The notes beneath the pieces were generated by a model. That model saw nothing but the letters and a program-made list of their open reading frames with translations, searched no databases and had not been told where the DNA came from. DNA of 64,000 nucleotides, taken from IMG/VR virus record IMGVR_UViG_3300042452_000786, positions 1 to 64,000 of that record; one strand, given 5' to 3'. Positions 47,312-56,626 of the stretch are shown one piece after another (the first letter of the stretch is position 1; every line of letters begins with the position of its first letter). The position numbers and the translations under genes were made by a program. This stretch comes from a virus.

Positions 47312-47384
47312 GCTGGATTAGCTCAGTGGTCAGAGCACTCGCCTTGTAAGCGAGGGGCCGTCAGTTCAAATCTGACATTCAGCT
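47312..47384 (+). tRNA. trnT: tRNA-Thr (anticodon UGU)
   Basis: Acceptor GCTGGAT (47312-47318) pairs with ATTCAGC (47377-47383) with one G-U pair. Anticodon stem CTCGC/GCGAG encloses loop CTTGTAA, giving anticodon TGT. T-loop GTTCAAATC is present. Only 2 nt separate it from tRNA-Leu, so they are co-transcribed. Confidence 0.9.
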
Positions 47385-47611
47385 TAATCAATCAAAGCGG
47401 AGATGTCGTTGCAATCTTCCGCTGGGTCATATTCAGCATCCTCTAGTAGCTTCAGTAAGAAGTAGTGGAGTTTGTCTGTAACCCAGCGTAAATCTTCATC
47501 GCTGACATTGCAAACGATGGCATTAAGACGAATTTCGCGGGAGGGTTCACGAATGTAATCAGCGATTAGCTCAAGCGCTCGATAACGACCTTTCGTAAAC
47601 TCTCCCAACAC
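47384..47611 (-). CDS. Small hypothetical protein
   Basis: 75 residues from GTG 47611. LGEFTKGRYRALELIADYIR then EDLRWVTDKLHYFLLKLLED. Helical and acidic. The stop touches the end of tRNA-Thr. It is coupled to the coiled-coil gene upstream (TGA g GTG). No known function. Confidence 0.55.
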   Translation of the reverse strand: MLGEFTKGRYRALELIADYIREPSREIRLNAIVCNVSDEDLRWVTDKLHYFLLKLLEDAEYDPAEDCNDISALID

Positions 47612-47612
47612 C

Positions 47613-47816
47613 TCAAAGAACCTCGCTGATTGCTTCTGCTTCGTTCATTTTTTGTTCCTCTTTCTGGAAAATTTCCAGCAGCTCCAAAGCACCTTGAACT
47701 TTTAAGTACCCTTCTTTAAGAGCAAAAACATTAGTTTCGGCTTGGCGAATTTGGTTGGCAAGGTCAGCCAGTTGCTCTTTGAGCTTGGGACCCATTTCTT
47801 TGATGATTGCTTCCAT
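47613..47816 (-). CDS. Small coiled-coil protein
   Basis: 67 residues with a continuous heptad pattern: LKEQLADLANQIRQAETNVF, then EGYLKVQGALELLEIFQK. Coiled-coil accessory proteins of this size accompany phage lysis or tail genes. It directly follows the endolysin gene (4 nt) and may belong to the lysis cassette. Confidence 0.6.
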   Translation of the reverse strand: MEAIIKEMGPKLKEQLADLANQIRQAETNVFALKEGYLKVQGALELLEIFQKEEQKMNEAEAISEVL

Positions 47817-47820
47817 GAGA

Positions 47821-49068
47821 TCAAAGTTTTTTAAAGTTTAACCAACACCAGCCACTTCCGCCACCCTCAACAAAAAACCTGGGGTCAGTGTTCTTGAAAC
47901 TGTAACGAACATTTTTTCCAGCTTCTGCGCCGGTCTTTGCCCAGCCTCCGTTAACGAGATCAAGCTCTCCATACGGGTCCTGTACCAGCCAGTATCCATC
48001 CCCATATCCAGAAATAACCACGAAGTGACCACTACCAGAAGGATCAGATACAGCTCCATGATGAAGAATACCGGCAACAACAGGTTTGCCTTTGTCGATC
48101 TGATCTTTGACATCTTGCTCATCTGCTGTCTGCGTGAATTTAGCATCAACGTTTAATTCTTTCAAGGCACAGATATGTGGGTAACGCGCTGGACTATCAC
48201 CGTACTTATTGACAATCTTTAAGTAATCTATATCGTCATTAATACCAGGCACGTCTAAGTACTTTAAGCACATAGCAATGCTGCTGGATTGGCATTGGCG
48301 CCAGCCTTGAGGACCGTTATCAACTTGATAAAAGTAAGGGAAGTTGCGCAGGTAACGAAGATCACCTGTAGTCGCATACGGCTTGACTTCTGTTGTTGTT
48401 ACAAGTCCCTCCCAATGTTCATCAAACACCCACCACTTACCGAGGCCAAAGCCTAATTCAAGAAGCGTGTGTTTATCTTTTTTATCAAGAACCTTACAGT
48501 TTCGAATTGTACGTTTTGCAACAACTGAAGACTTTTCATCATTGCTTAATTCCGATGAAGGAATAGGACGTTTTTTGAACCAGGTTTTTGTGTTGCTGGT
48601 AATCTCAACTGTTCCTGTTTTTAACTCGGGAGCAGCAGAACAAAAAACTTCAACTTCTTGAGTTCGTCTACGACTCAAACCTTCTAAAATTTTTCCATCT
48701 CCTTTGTTCCAGCGGGGCAGCTCTTCTTTGGCTACTGTGTTTGGGTCTTCTCCAGCATTTAGGCGCTTAAGTAGAGTGGATTGACCAAGGGCACCGGCCC
48801 CGACGTTAAAACAAAAAGAAACAAGAGCATCAAACTGATGCTGATTAATCGGCACCTTAACAAGGTTCTCTACTGCTTTTTCTGTGCTGGCAAGATCAGC
48901 CTTCAATAAAATTTCTGCATGCGCCGACGTAATCTGCGTATTTGGTTTAACGTCTGGACCTGTGTGACCGTAACCTACAGTCCAAATCCCTACGGCATCT
49001 TTATAGGAGACGCAACGTAAACCTTCAAAAGCTTTAATTAGTTCGATTCCAGCTTTAGATGTTTTCAT
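47821..49068 (-). CDS. Bifunctional endolysin: GH24 lysozyme plus C39-like peptidase
   Basis: 415 residues from ATG 49068. Residues 1-145 are GH24 with the catalytic Glu in AFEGLRCVSYKDAVGIWTVG, then DALVSFCFNVGAGALGQS. A middle SH3-like region follows (residues about 165-240, TWFKKRPIPSS, GKWWVFDEHW). The C-terminal third is a C39/papain-like fold: GWRQCQSSSIAMCLKYLDV (Cys), VVAGILHHGAV and SGHFVVISGYGDGY (His), WLVQDPYGE (Asp). It should cut glycan and possibly peptide cross-links. Confidence 0.85.
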   Translation of the reverse strand: MKTSKAGIELIKAFEGLRCVSYKDAVGIWTVGYGHTGPDVKPNTQITSAHAEILLKADLASTEKAVENLVKVPINQHQFDALVSFCFNVGAGALGQSTLLKRLNAGEDPNTVAKEELPRWNKGDGKILEGLSRRRTQEVEVFCSAAPELKTGTVEITSNTKTWFKKRPIPSSELSNDEKSSVVAKRTIRNCKVLDKKDKHTLLELGFGLGKWWVFDEHWEGLVTTTEVKPYATTGDLRYLRNFPYFYQVDNGPQGWRQCQSSSIAMCLKYLDVPGINDDIDYLKIVNKYGDSPARYPHICALKELNVDAKFTQTADEQDVKDQIDKGKPVVAGILHHGAVSDPSGSGHFVVISGYGDGYWLVQDPYGELDLVNGGWAKTGAEAGKNVRYSFKNTDPRFFVEGGGSGWCWLNFKKL

Positions 49069-49102
49069 TAACGCAGTCAACTCAACTTACATCTTAATTG
49101 AT

Positions 49103-51568
49103 TCAAGCCGTCTCCAGTGCGGTAACTTTGTTTTCTAAAGTTTCAATGCGATCCACTGCTTCTTGAAGTGCTTTAATGGCCATCCAATACATTTGTTGTT
49201 CTTTAACGCCGAGTTGATCAGGTTGGCTTTGTGTTGCTTTTTGGAATACTGTAATAACTTCCGGAGAAATTTCAGCAACCTGCTGAGCAATAACACCAAA
49301 ATTTAAATCACTTTCATTTGACTGATCTTTGTACTGATAGCTGACAATTTCCCACTGCTTTAAATGCTCCCACGTACTGTTTGCAGGTAAAATATTTTTT
49401 TTAAGATTGATGTCAGAAAGATTGACGTTATTTGCTTGAAAATTTGCAATGCCGCCGTTAGATCGAATTGCAGCTCTTGTTGCTGCGTTATCTGTGCATA
49501 ACAGAAAATCATTAACATTTCCGTTTGGAGCAGCGTTGTCATAAGCAATTAACAACCCATTACAATTTGACGCAGTACTGTCTACATTGCGAAAGGCGCA
49601 TCGATGGGAACCTTGCCAACAAAACTCGTGCGTTCCAATTGGAGCTACGCTTGTACCAAGTGCTAATGTCCCAATGCCAGTCAATCGCATGCGTTCAACA
49701 CTTGTAGTTCCAAAAACAAGTGGTGTTGCACCGTTTGTAAGAATTAAACCAGTGCTTGTATTCTGGAACGTTAAAACTCCAAGGTTTGCGTTTGCTTGTC
49801 CACCAGTTGTGCCAGTTGCAGTTGATCCATACTGTGAGATCGCAGTGCCAATAAATGTAGATCCTGATGTGTAATTTTGTACCTGGGCTTCAATGCGTGC
49901 TTCACCACCATTAGTCGCATTACGGCAAACAATACGATTACCGTCACCAATAACTTCAAATTTGTTTTCAGGACTACTCGTCCCAATTCCCACGCGGCCG
50001 GAGCTGTCGATGCGGAGGCGTTCCGTAGGACTAGCAGCGCCGTCGGCCGTAGTGGAGAACACTAGGCGGCCCGGCATGTCATTACTGCCAGGCGTTGCAT
50101 CTACCCCCGCTACAATACTGGCTCCTGGAGTATCAAGGTCGGTGCCATCTGCACCGCAGAAGTAAATTTCTCCTAGTGTATCGCCGTTTTGAACAATAGT
50201 ACTAGAGCCGTTAACACTACCACGGGATTTGCCCAGCATGAGCAAAGGGCCGGCTGTGCTCGCATTGTTGAGAATTATGTTTACACCTGATGATGCGTAA
50301 CCTGTGCCTTCTGTTTGAAGAACCCCTGTTTGGCCATAAAGACTACGTGCCGTACTCGATCCCACCAGCAGCTTGCCGGAGCTGTCGATGCGGAGACGCT
50401 CAGCATTCACTGTCCAGAGTGTTAATGCATTACTTTGATAACCTATGTATCCATTTGGGTCGACACTGTTAACAAAACGTAGATATAAATCCGCGTTAGA
50501 CGTTTGAAATGTTGCGGGCGTAATTGCGCTACCAGAAACGTGCAAAGATGTGCTAGGACTACTAGTCCCAATCCCCACGCGGCCGGTGCTGTCGATGCGC
50601 ATGGCCTCGAGCATCGTGCCGCCTGCATTATTAACTGAAAATTGCAAATAACCAGCATAGTTGGCTGATGTGGCATTTACTTTGCGGCCTGCTATTTGTC
50701 CAAAAGCGCTTGAGCCACCTCCGGTCTGGCTGACCCCACCTAGGCTGATTGCACCACCAGTGTCGGCAGCGAGTGCGCTGGATGTCCAAACACGGAGGGC
50801 ATTAGATCCGCCGCCGTTGTCGTTGATGGGGCTGGTAGCAAATCTGAGATCGAGCAGGCTTCCTGGGCTGCTTGTTCCGATGCCTACGTTGCCGGAACTG
50901 TCGATGCGGAGACGTTCGGTTGTACCGTCTGCAGTTCTAAACCGATGCTGGTTACTGTCAAAAACAGCTAAATTGGCAAGCGTTGGGTGCGAACCACCGT
51001 ACAATTCAATGTTTGCGCCGTTTCCTGCGCCACCGAATATGGTTAAGTTTCCTGTACTGTTAGAACAATCAATAATTCGACTACCACGTATATTTACTCC
51101 AGCAACATCAACAGTTAGTGATGATGTGTCAAATGTGACTGTTTTTGTTCCATTAGAAGTAAAACCAGCAGACCCTGAAGAAAGACGGTAAAAACCTGTA
51201 TCCGTATCTTGATCAAATGTAATAGAGGGAACAGTTGCAGTGCCGTCAGGGAAATTTGCTCCAACGTTGATGTAATCTGCTCCCGCTAAAATAATGCCGA
51301 AAAACGTGGCTCCTCCAGCTGGAGCATTTTTAAATACAATGTCTGTTCCTACAAGCCTAAAACCTTCTGTTGCGGTGTCGTCGGGACGCAAAACAACGCC
51401 GTTAACAGAAATCAAGCATTGTTGTGGGTTAATAGGAAACGGTACTGGAGAAGCTCCGCCGACCCTAAGTGGAAATGTTGTTGTGACTCCGTTAAAAGAA
51501 GCCCGAATATCATCAATGTTTAAGTAGCTGCTATAGGCTGCTTGAAGATTGTTACCAAGATAGGCCAC
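49103..51568 (-). CDS. Tail fibre with C-terminal S74 intramolecular chaperone
   Basis: 821 residues. The N-terminus (AYLGNNLQAAYSSYLNIDD, SVNGVVLRPDD) resembles fibre attachment domains of cyanophages. Repeats of LRIDSSGNVGIGTSSP (at least four, one as DSTGRVGIGTSSP) form the shaft. The C-terminal 110 residues, SDINLKKNILPANSTWEHLK to FGVIAQQVAEISPEVI, are the Peptidase_S74 chaperone that trims itself after trimer folding. Confidence 0.92.
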   Translation of the reverse strand: MAYLGNNLQAAYSSYLNIDDIRASFNGVTTTFPLRVGGASPVPFPINPQQCLISVNGVVLRPDDTATEGFRLVGTDIVFKNAPAGGATFFGIILAGADYINVGANFPDGTATVPSITFDQDTDTGFYRLSSGSAGFTSNGTKTVTFDTSSLTVDVAGVNIRGSRIIDCSNSTGNLTIFGGAGNGANIELYGGSHPTLANLAVFDSNQHRFRTADGTTERLRIDSSGNVGIGTSSPGSLLDLRFATSPINDNGGGSNALRVWTSSALAADTGGAISLGGVSQTGGGSSAFGQIAGRKVNATSANYAGYLQFSVNNAGGTMLEAMRIDSTGRVGIGTSSPSTSLHVSGSAITPATFQTSNADLYLRFVNSVDPNGYIGYQSNALTLWTVNAERLRIDSSGKLLVGSSTARSLYGQTGVLQTEGTGYASSGVNIILNNASTAGPLLMLGKSRGSVNGSSTIVQNGDTLGEIYFCGADGTDLDTPGASIVAGVDATPGSNDMPGRLVFSTTADGAASPTERLRIDSSGRVGIGTSSPENKFEVIGDGNRIVCRNATNGGEARIEAQVQNYTSGSTFIGTAISQYGSTATGTTGGQANANLGVLTFQNTSTGLILTNGATPLVFGTTSVERMRLTGIGTLALGTSVAPIGTHEFCWQGSHRCAFRNVDSTASNCNGLLIAYDNAAPNGNVNDFLLCTDNAATRAAIRSNGGIANFQANNVNLSDINLKKNILPANSTWEHLKQWEIVSYQYKDQSNESDLNFGVIAQQVAEISPEVITVFQKATQSQPDQLGVKEQQMYWMAIKALQEAVDRIETLENKVTALETA

Positions 51569-51624
51569 GTTTTTGAGTCACACTTATTGTTCTATTGTAT
51601 TTGTGGTTGACGCAGGTCGCCGTG

Positions 51625-51969
51625 TTATGGCGTTTGCTCTAGATAGCTTACAGAAATATCCAGGGCACTTGAAGTATCCGCACGTGCTCGCAGGATGTCA
51701 TTTGAACTCAAGATAATTTTGTTACCGTTGATTAATTCAAGGGTAGAGCCGCCAGGAATAGGTGCGTTACGGATTAAGTAAACGTCGTCTCCGGTGCTTG
51801 TTACTAGATAAACATCTGCACTAGCACTTGATCCAACCTTATTGGAAATAAGAACGCTAAGAACTATAGACGTTGCTGTGGAGCCAATTGACAAAACGTT
51901 TGTTGTTGAGTTGCTTACCGCATCAGTAACCAAACTGGATTTGGTAGCCATTTTAAAAATATTGGCCAT
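51625..51969 (-). CDS. Small beta-rich virion protein
   Basis: 114 residues. SIVLSVLISNKVGSSASADV, YLVTSTGDDVYLIRNAPIPG and GGSTLELINGNKIILSSNDI form a beta-sandwich typical of phage tail accessory proteins. Part of the fibre operon between the S74 fibre and the Mtd-like gene (1 nt gap). Confidence 0.65.
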   Translation of the reverse strand: MANIFKMATKSSLVTDAVSNSTTNVLSIGSTATSIVLSVLISNKVGSSASADVYLVTSTGDDVYLIRNAPIPGGSTLELINGNKIILSSNDILRARADTSSALDISVSYLEQTP

Positions 51970-51970
51970 A

Positions 51971-52375
51971 TTAGCTCAGAGCAACTATAAGCGCAAGGTT
52001 ATCGGAAGAACTAAATCCTCCGGTTACAGAAAGATTTCCTGCGATAGATACATTACCTGGGATAGTAATTGCACCAGCCGCATCTGCTGTAAGTCTAGCA
52101 ACTCCCCCAGTTACAATTGCAAATTGATCCGTGCCGGGGGAAATAAAACCTGTGTTCGGATCTCCAAAGAACTTTAACGCACAATTGCTTAAAGATCCTG
52201 GAAACAATGCAGAGTTGTTTCCATTTTCAAGCATAAGCGGATATCCGCCAGCTTGTGTACCGTCGTGAACAACGCAAACATGTTTTGTTGTATCGACAGT
52301 AACTTCACCGACAACACCAGTAAAATTGCTGGTTTCAGCTGTAGTGCCGCGTCGAAACTGTACTTGTGTTGCCAT
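51971..52375 (-). CDS. Mtd-N-like receptor-binding/fibre protein
   Basis: 134 residues. QFRRGTTAETSNFTGVVGEV, TVDTTKHVCVVHDGTQAGGY is the N-terminal major-tropism-determinant-type repeat (R-x-G-T...GE-x-x-x-DT...HDG). Then a Gly/Ala-rich shaft (GAITIPGNVSIAGNLSVTGG). Likely a short fibre. Confidence 0.75.
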   Translation of the reverse strand: MATQVQFRRGTTAETSNFTGVVGEVTVDTTKHVCVVHDGTQAGGYPLMLENGNNSALFPGSLSNCALKFFGDPNTGFISPGTDQFAIVTGGVARLTADAAGAITIPGNVSIAGNLSVTGGFSSSDNLALIVALS

Positions 52376-52475
52376 TTTAGAACTTTAAACCGGGCGCACC
52401 GGTAGCCGCAAACTACTTCTGAAATTCATTATAGGTTGTTAAACACTTTAGAATAGGAGAAAAAGCAAGCTTCGC

Positions 52476-52727
52476 GTGGCACCTGACACAATTATTGCAA
52501 TCTTATCTGGTATCGCAGGTGCGGTCACTGGTTTTTCTAAGGCGTTGTCAAATTTTAATCAAAAAATCAATTCAAGGTTTGAGTCAATTGAGAAAGATTT
52601 GGACAGGCTTGAAGAGCGTGTTCTTCACGATTACGTTTTAAAAGAAGACTTTCTACGCGAAATTGAAGCCGTCCATAACAAGCTTGACAGAATTTTAGAC
52701 TATCTCCTCAGTTTAAATAAAAACTGA
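52476..52727 (+). CDS. Membrane-anchored coiled-coil protein (holin-like?)
   Basis: 83 residues from GTG 52476. IIAILSGIAGAVTGFSKALS is a membrane helix, then FESIEKDLDRLEERVLHDYV and EIEAVHNKLDRILDYLL form a coiled coil. Architecture recalls small XhlA-type or holin-associated proteins. It is on the plus strand, opposite the structural genes, with its own upstream region (52376-52475) containing TTAGAATAGGAG. Confidence 0.55.
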   Translation: MAPDTIIAILSGIAGAVTGFSKALSNFNQKINSRFESIEKDLDRLEERVLHDYVLKEDFLREIEAVHNKLDRILDYLLSLNKN

Positions 52728-53153
52728 CTACACAGCCAACCAAGAAACTGTTGTGGAATTGTACATGAATAAACCAGGAACTAAATTGTCGTAGTGTAGC
52801 TGACCATCAATAGGATTTGCAGGCTTGCCATTACCCCTGGAAGCAACAGCTTTTGGAGTTTGCCAGCTAGTCCCATCAAATAATTTATGGATGTAAGTAC
52901 TAGATGTGTCTAACCAAGATTCACCTTTTGAAAATGAAACAAATCCTGCCGCTGGCGTATTGGGTGCAGTTGCACCAATGTAAGTAGGGCCAACTTTAAT
53001 GAGCCCTGTTGAAGGCGAAGAAGTACTATCAGCGAAGAACAAACCTGGATCGCCAGAGTTGTAATTAATTGCAACTTCACCAGTACCTAATCTGATTGGG
53101 TAAGGGCGATCATAAAGAACATTAGAACGACGACCGAGAACTTGAATAGCCAT
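52728..53153 (-). CDS. Tail-associated beta protein
   Basis: 141 residues from ATG 53153. RPYPIRLGTGEVAINYNSGD, PGLFFADSTSSPSTGLIKVG and IDGQLHYDNLVPGLFMYNS resemble fibre hinge proteins carrying a GE-x-A/I-N motif like Mtd-N modules. It lies immediately downstream of the 766-residue protein gene. Confidence 0.65.
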   Translation of the reverse strand: MAIQVLGRRSNVLYDRPYPIRLGTGEVAINYNSGDPGLFFADSTSSPSTGLIKVGPTYIGATAPNTPAAGFVSFSKGESWLDTSSTYIHKLFDGTSWQTPKAVASRGNGKPANPIDGQLHYDNLVPGLFMYNSTTVSWLAV

Positions 53154-53155
53154 AA

Positions 53156-55456
53156 TCAAACGTTAATGTACAATCCGGCATCAACCACTGCATCCTGATC
53201 GGTCAGCGGTGAGTAGGTGCTACAGTCAATTGTACTTGTAGAAGAAGCAGGGTCAACAGGATCCCCGTTTAAGTAAGAACCACTATCAACAAGACCTGAC
53301 TCAAAATTTTGATTGTAGTTGATTAAAGGTTGATTAAGCGTTCCAAATTTAATATCGTTTATAAGGGTAGGATCTACATTTAAAAGCTTGCTAAGCATTG
53401 AAATCATACGGTTTGTTGTATTTAAAGGTTTACCACTGCGGTCTAATTGATTAGTGTAATCTTTTCGAATGTTGTCAGTTACCAACATAGTCAAAAGCTG
53501 CGGATCGTAATTTGCAACTTGTTGTGGTTGATTGTAATCACCAATAATAGGTTTGTTTCCGGACCACGGCATTCCTTTTTGTACAAGCATTAATCTTTCT
53601 GCTGCTTGTTTTAACTTCTCATTCTCTTTATCAAAGTTACGATAAAAAGTATCTAGATCGTCGCCAATAGGTTTATCACTTGGCTCAAGCAACCAGTTTG
53701 AAACATATTCATGTTCTCTTAAATTATTGACAGTGCAATAACCGCTAGTTGCATTGGAAAATGGGTAAACAATTACAAAACTGTCTTTGTTTAGAACACT
53801 TGTAATTGTGTACTCGCCTGATATAGCAGAGCCGCTTGTAAAATCAAGTTGAATTTTAGTGTTTGCTTCTAAGCCGTGATCTGATGCATAAACTGTAACG
53901 TTTGGACCGGTCTGAATATAACGTGCAGTTAAATCAATCTCCTGGTTTCCTTCATTGTGTTGAAGAGAAAACATTGCTGCATAAATGTGTTTGCACCAGC
54001 GCAACTGATAGTACATCAAGTTAGGATACGAGGTGCCTGCTTTATCTTTGTAATTTGGAAGTTGATAAAAATTGTTAATTGAAATATAACCTAAATCAGA
54101 AAAACTACCTGGAATGTCTCGGGTATCGGTGATTGTGCCGTCTTTATTTTGGGTTTGACCTGGTTTTGTAGACGTAATTGCAGTTACAGGAAATTTTCTA
54201 GCCTGTACTTCTTTGTACAAGTTATAACCAGAGCGACGAATGTAGTCTTGACAGCCGCACTGCCAACGTAATTCAGTTGTTAAAAACCTACCAACAGCAA
54301 AACCTCTGTGGGCTGGGACAATTGTTTCTGTAATACCGTTTGCAGTTCTTGCTCCATAGCTGTCGTCTCTTTGGAAAATAATTTCACTTGTTGTTACATC
54401 TACACCTGTAACGGTATATCCTACATAGTCATCGTACCTGTAACCGGGGATTAATCTGTTTAACGTCAAGTTACCAGAAGTACTGCCGCTATCAATTGTT
54501 GAAAAAGTAAGTTGAGTTGGCGTTATTACTGTAATCTCATATTGCCCAGAAGAAACAACTCCTCCAGTAATAGAAACAAAAACTTTATTTCCAGTTGACA
54601 ACCCGTGCTGTGAAGAACAATTTACAGTAACAATTGAACCGGTTCTGGAGTAAGTTGAAATTACTCCTGGATCACGTTCTACAATTCGATCGGCAAGCCG
54701 TTCTCCTGCAAAAAGAAGGGCTGGCGTAGGCAAAAAACGAAGTTGTACTCTAGTTGAAACCCAACGAGTATCGTTAAATGTTGTTGAAAGGTAGTATTTT
54801 ACAGTTCCACTTGTTGTTAGTGGAGAAGCCGAAGTCACCGTAAAAGTGTTTTGCGTTTTACTTACAACAGGAAGTGTTACGTCTAATGCGCCACCAGATT
54901 GAAAATCAAGATAAACGTTTTCACCAACCAAAAACCCATGGTCACTTTTGGTTACTGTTATGGAAGTACCTACTTGAGCGTAGCTTGCGTTTATAACTTC
55001 TCCGAGATAACGAACAGCAAGAATAGGTAAACCAAATTTGTAAAAACTAAATGAGTTGGTATCTCGCATACCAACAAACTGCCCGCCTGTTTCTTGATTT
55101 ATTGACGGAAAAGTAAATACACGCGCAGGGATAAATTCTCCAGGGTACTGTTGATATGCACAGTACACTCTGTAATCTCCTCTGGATTTTCGTTCTGATG
55201 CAGAAGAACCTAAAACACTTTGGGTTATTGCGTATAACTCGTAACCGCGTCTCCATCTGGCCCAAAGAGAATCTTGATCGTAGTACTTAATTCGACTACG
55301 AACTTCATCTTTATCCGGCGTAAACTTAAACGGGTTTGCATCTAATGAATATGCAGGTGATTTCCGAAACTGTTTTGGATCTTCAAAACCACCAAAAGAC
55401 TTTCCGTTGAAATTTAATTTAGCTGGATTTTTGAATCCGCTAGAATTAAAGGGCAT
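53156..55456 (-). CDS. Large tail protein (766 residues)
   Basis: The N-terminus is Lys/Phe-rich (FNSSGFKNPAKLNFNGKSFG), then DEVRSRIKYYDQDSLWARWR and YELYAITQSVLGSSASERKS. Ig-like repeats in the middle have VTKSDHGFLVGENVYLDF, CSSQHGLSTGNKVFVS and YASDHGLEANTKIQLDF. WQCGCQDYIRRSGYNLYKEV is a distinctive Cys/Trp segment. The C-terminus is Asn/Asp-rich. Probably a tail-tip or tubular tail component; I cannot name a family. Confidence 0.65.
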   Translation of the reverse strand: MPFNSSGFKNPAKLNFNGKSFGGFEDPKQFRKSPAYSLDANPFKFTPDKDEVRSRIKYYDQDSLWARWRRGYELYAITQSVLGSSASERKSRGDYRVYCAYQQYPGEFIPARVFTFPSINQETGGQFVGMRDTNSFSFYKFGLPILAVRYLGEVINASYAQVGTSITVTKSDHGFLVGENVYLDFQSGGALDVTLPVVSKTQNTFTVTSASPLTTSGTVKYYLSTTFNDTRWVSTRVQLRFLPTPALLFAGERLADRIVERDPGVISTYSRTGSIVTVNCSSQHGLSTGNKVFVSITGGVVSSGQYEITVITPTQLTFSTIDSGSTSGNLTLNRLIPGYRYDDYVGYTVTGVDVTTSEIIFQRDDSYGARTANGITETIVPAHRGFAVGRFLTTELRWQCGCQDYIRRSGYNLYKEVQARKFPVTAITSTKPGQTQNKDGTITDTRDIPGSFSDLGYISINNFYQLPNYKDKAGTSYPNLMYYQLRWCKHIYAAMFSLQHNEGNQEIDLTARYIQTGPNVTVYASDHGLEANTKIQLDFTSGSAISGEYTITSVLNKDSFVIVYPFSNATSGYCTVNNLREHEYVSNWLLEPSDKPIGDDLDTFYRNFDKENEKLKQAAERLMLVQKGMPWSGNKPIIGDYNQPQQVANYDPQLLTMLVTDNIRKDYTNQLDRSGKPLNTTNRMISMLSKLLNVDPTLINDIKFGTLNQPLINYNQNFESGLVDSGSYLNGDPVDPASSTSTIDCSTYSPLTDQDAVVDAGLYINV

Positions 55457-55465
55457 TGTCTTGCA

Positions 55466-56257
55466 TCAATAGTATCCGCCTTGGACACCTACATAGAAAC
55501 CATTAGTTAGCGCAGTGGGACCGCTTACTGCTGCATAAAGAGCTTGTCCACGTTGCAACATTAAACCACGAATTTTAGGCGATGTCAGGCTGTTTGTACT
55601 TGTAAAGTTTGCGCCAGCCTGAGGAACTGGGTGGTTAATGAGAGGAAGAACGTTATTAGAGCTGAGGCTAAAAAACTGGTTATCGTAAGTTGCGGGGATG
55701 CTAGCAACAAATAAAGGAAAGAACTGGTTTGTATTTGTAAGAGTTGCTGCGTTAACAAGATAGAAACAAAAGTCAAGTGGCAGGTAAGCATTGACATTAC
55801 CGGTAATTGGTCCTGAGACAGAGGCCGCTGTTGTGCCGGTAAAGGTTGTTAGAGTTACGGAAGTAACTGTAATAATTTCATCTGCTGGTAAGCTGCCAGA
55901 GCTGTAGCTGGTGTAATCCAGAACAACTTTTTGTCCAATCTGCGCGTTGTGACCAGCTGCAATTGTTACGGTAACTGTTGTTCCATTTGCAGAGTAAGTT
56001 CCCGTTGTTGGGGACTGCGCGTCAATAGCTGTGTTATTTCGTTTTGCGTATTGAAACCAAATTTCGTCAATGTATGCGCCACTGACAGATGTATCAGTTA
56101 GAGAGGAATCAACATCAAAAATTTTTGTAGCGTTGCCAACAGATGTCGGCACCAGTGTGGTAGAAAATGTTTGGCCCGAAGCAACAGTGACAAGAGTGCT
56201 TGTAGTTGCTGGACGATCAACCAGCATTGGTTGTTTATTTGAACTAGAAGACGACAC
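55466..56257 (-). CDS. Virion structural protein
   Basis: 263 residues of beta-rich sequence (SGQTFSTTLVPTSVGNATKI, TYSANGTTVTVTIAAGHNAQ, IGQKVVLDYTSYSSGSLPAD). The middle repeat is of the same GHNAQIGQ-type Ig-like unit as the two large tail proteins. It ends NGFYVGVQGGYY. Part of the tail operon with its downstream gene 9 nt away. Confidence 0.65.
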   Translation of the reverse strand: MSSSSSNKQPMLVDRPATTSTLVTVASGQTFSTTLVPTSVGNATKIFDVDSSLTDTSVSGAYIDEIWFQYAKRNNTAIDAQSPTTGTYSANGTTVTVTIAAGHNAQIGQKVVLDYTSYSSGSLPADEIITVTSVTLTTFTGTTAASVSGPITGNVNAYLPLDFCFYLVNAATLTNTNQFFPLFVASIPATYDNQFFSLSSNNVLPLINHPVPQAGANFTSTNSLTSPKIRGLMLQRGQALYAAVSGPTALTNGFYVGVQGGYY

Positions 56258-56311
56258 TGCGTTTTACGTTTCTGATTTTTAGATTCTAGTCTAGGTCAAC
56301 AGTTATGGCAT

Positions 56312-56626
56312 TCAGTAGAGAAAGGGAACCCTGATTTCTGCTCTTCCTACATCAGGCAACGGCTCTGTGGATGGCGTACCAGTTGAGTTTATGAACGCTT
56401 GAAGGGCTTCTCCTGCCATACGCGCTTTACGAGGAGCGCCGGTCATTCCAGGCCCTGTACTGGTTGCAGATGGACGTTCGTAGGGAGGAGCGTTGCGGTT
56501 CAGTCCCAGGGTGTAGCCAAGTTTAAAGTCGCCTGGCCTTGCCACGGGAGGCTCATTTTTCCTACCCCAATCGTCTGGATGCTCCGTAGGCTGCACAAAA
56601 CGATTAAAGCTGCTAAGACGTCGCAT
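56312..56626 (-). CDS. Small structural-region protein
   Basis: 104 residues. RRLSSFNRFVQPTEHPDDWG, then Pro/Gly/Ala-rich stretches (APPYERPSATSTGPGMTGAP) and an end with RAEIRVPFLY. Largely disordered by composition. Two nt after the M23-like gene. No family recognised. Confidence 0.55.
   Translation of the reverse strand: MRRLSSFNRFVQPTEHPDDWGRKNEPPVARPGDFKLGYTLGLNRNAPPYERPSATSTGPGMTGAPRKARMAGEALQAFINSTGTPSTEPLPDVGRAEIRVPFLY

Noticed and set aside
47226-47384. tRNA genes as a prophage attachment site
   Set aside because: No integrase or recombinase is visible in the window, and phage-borne tRNAs are common in lytic cyanophages.
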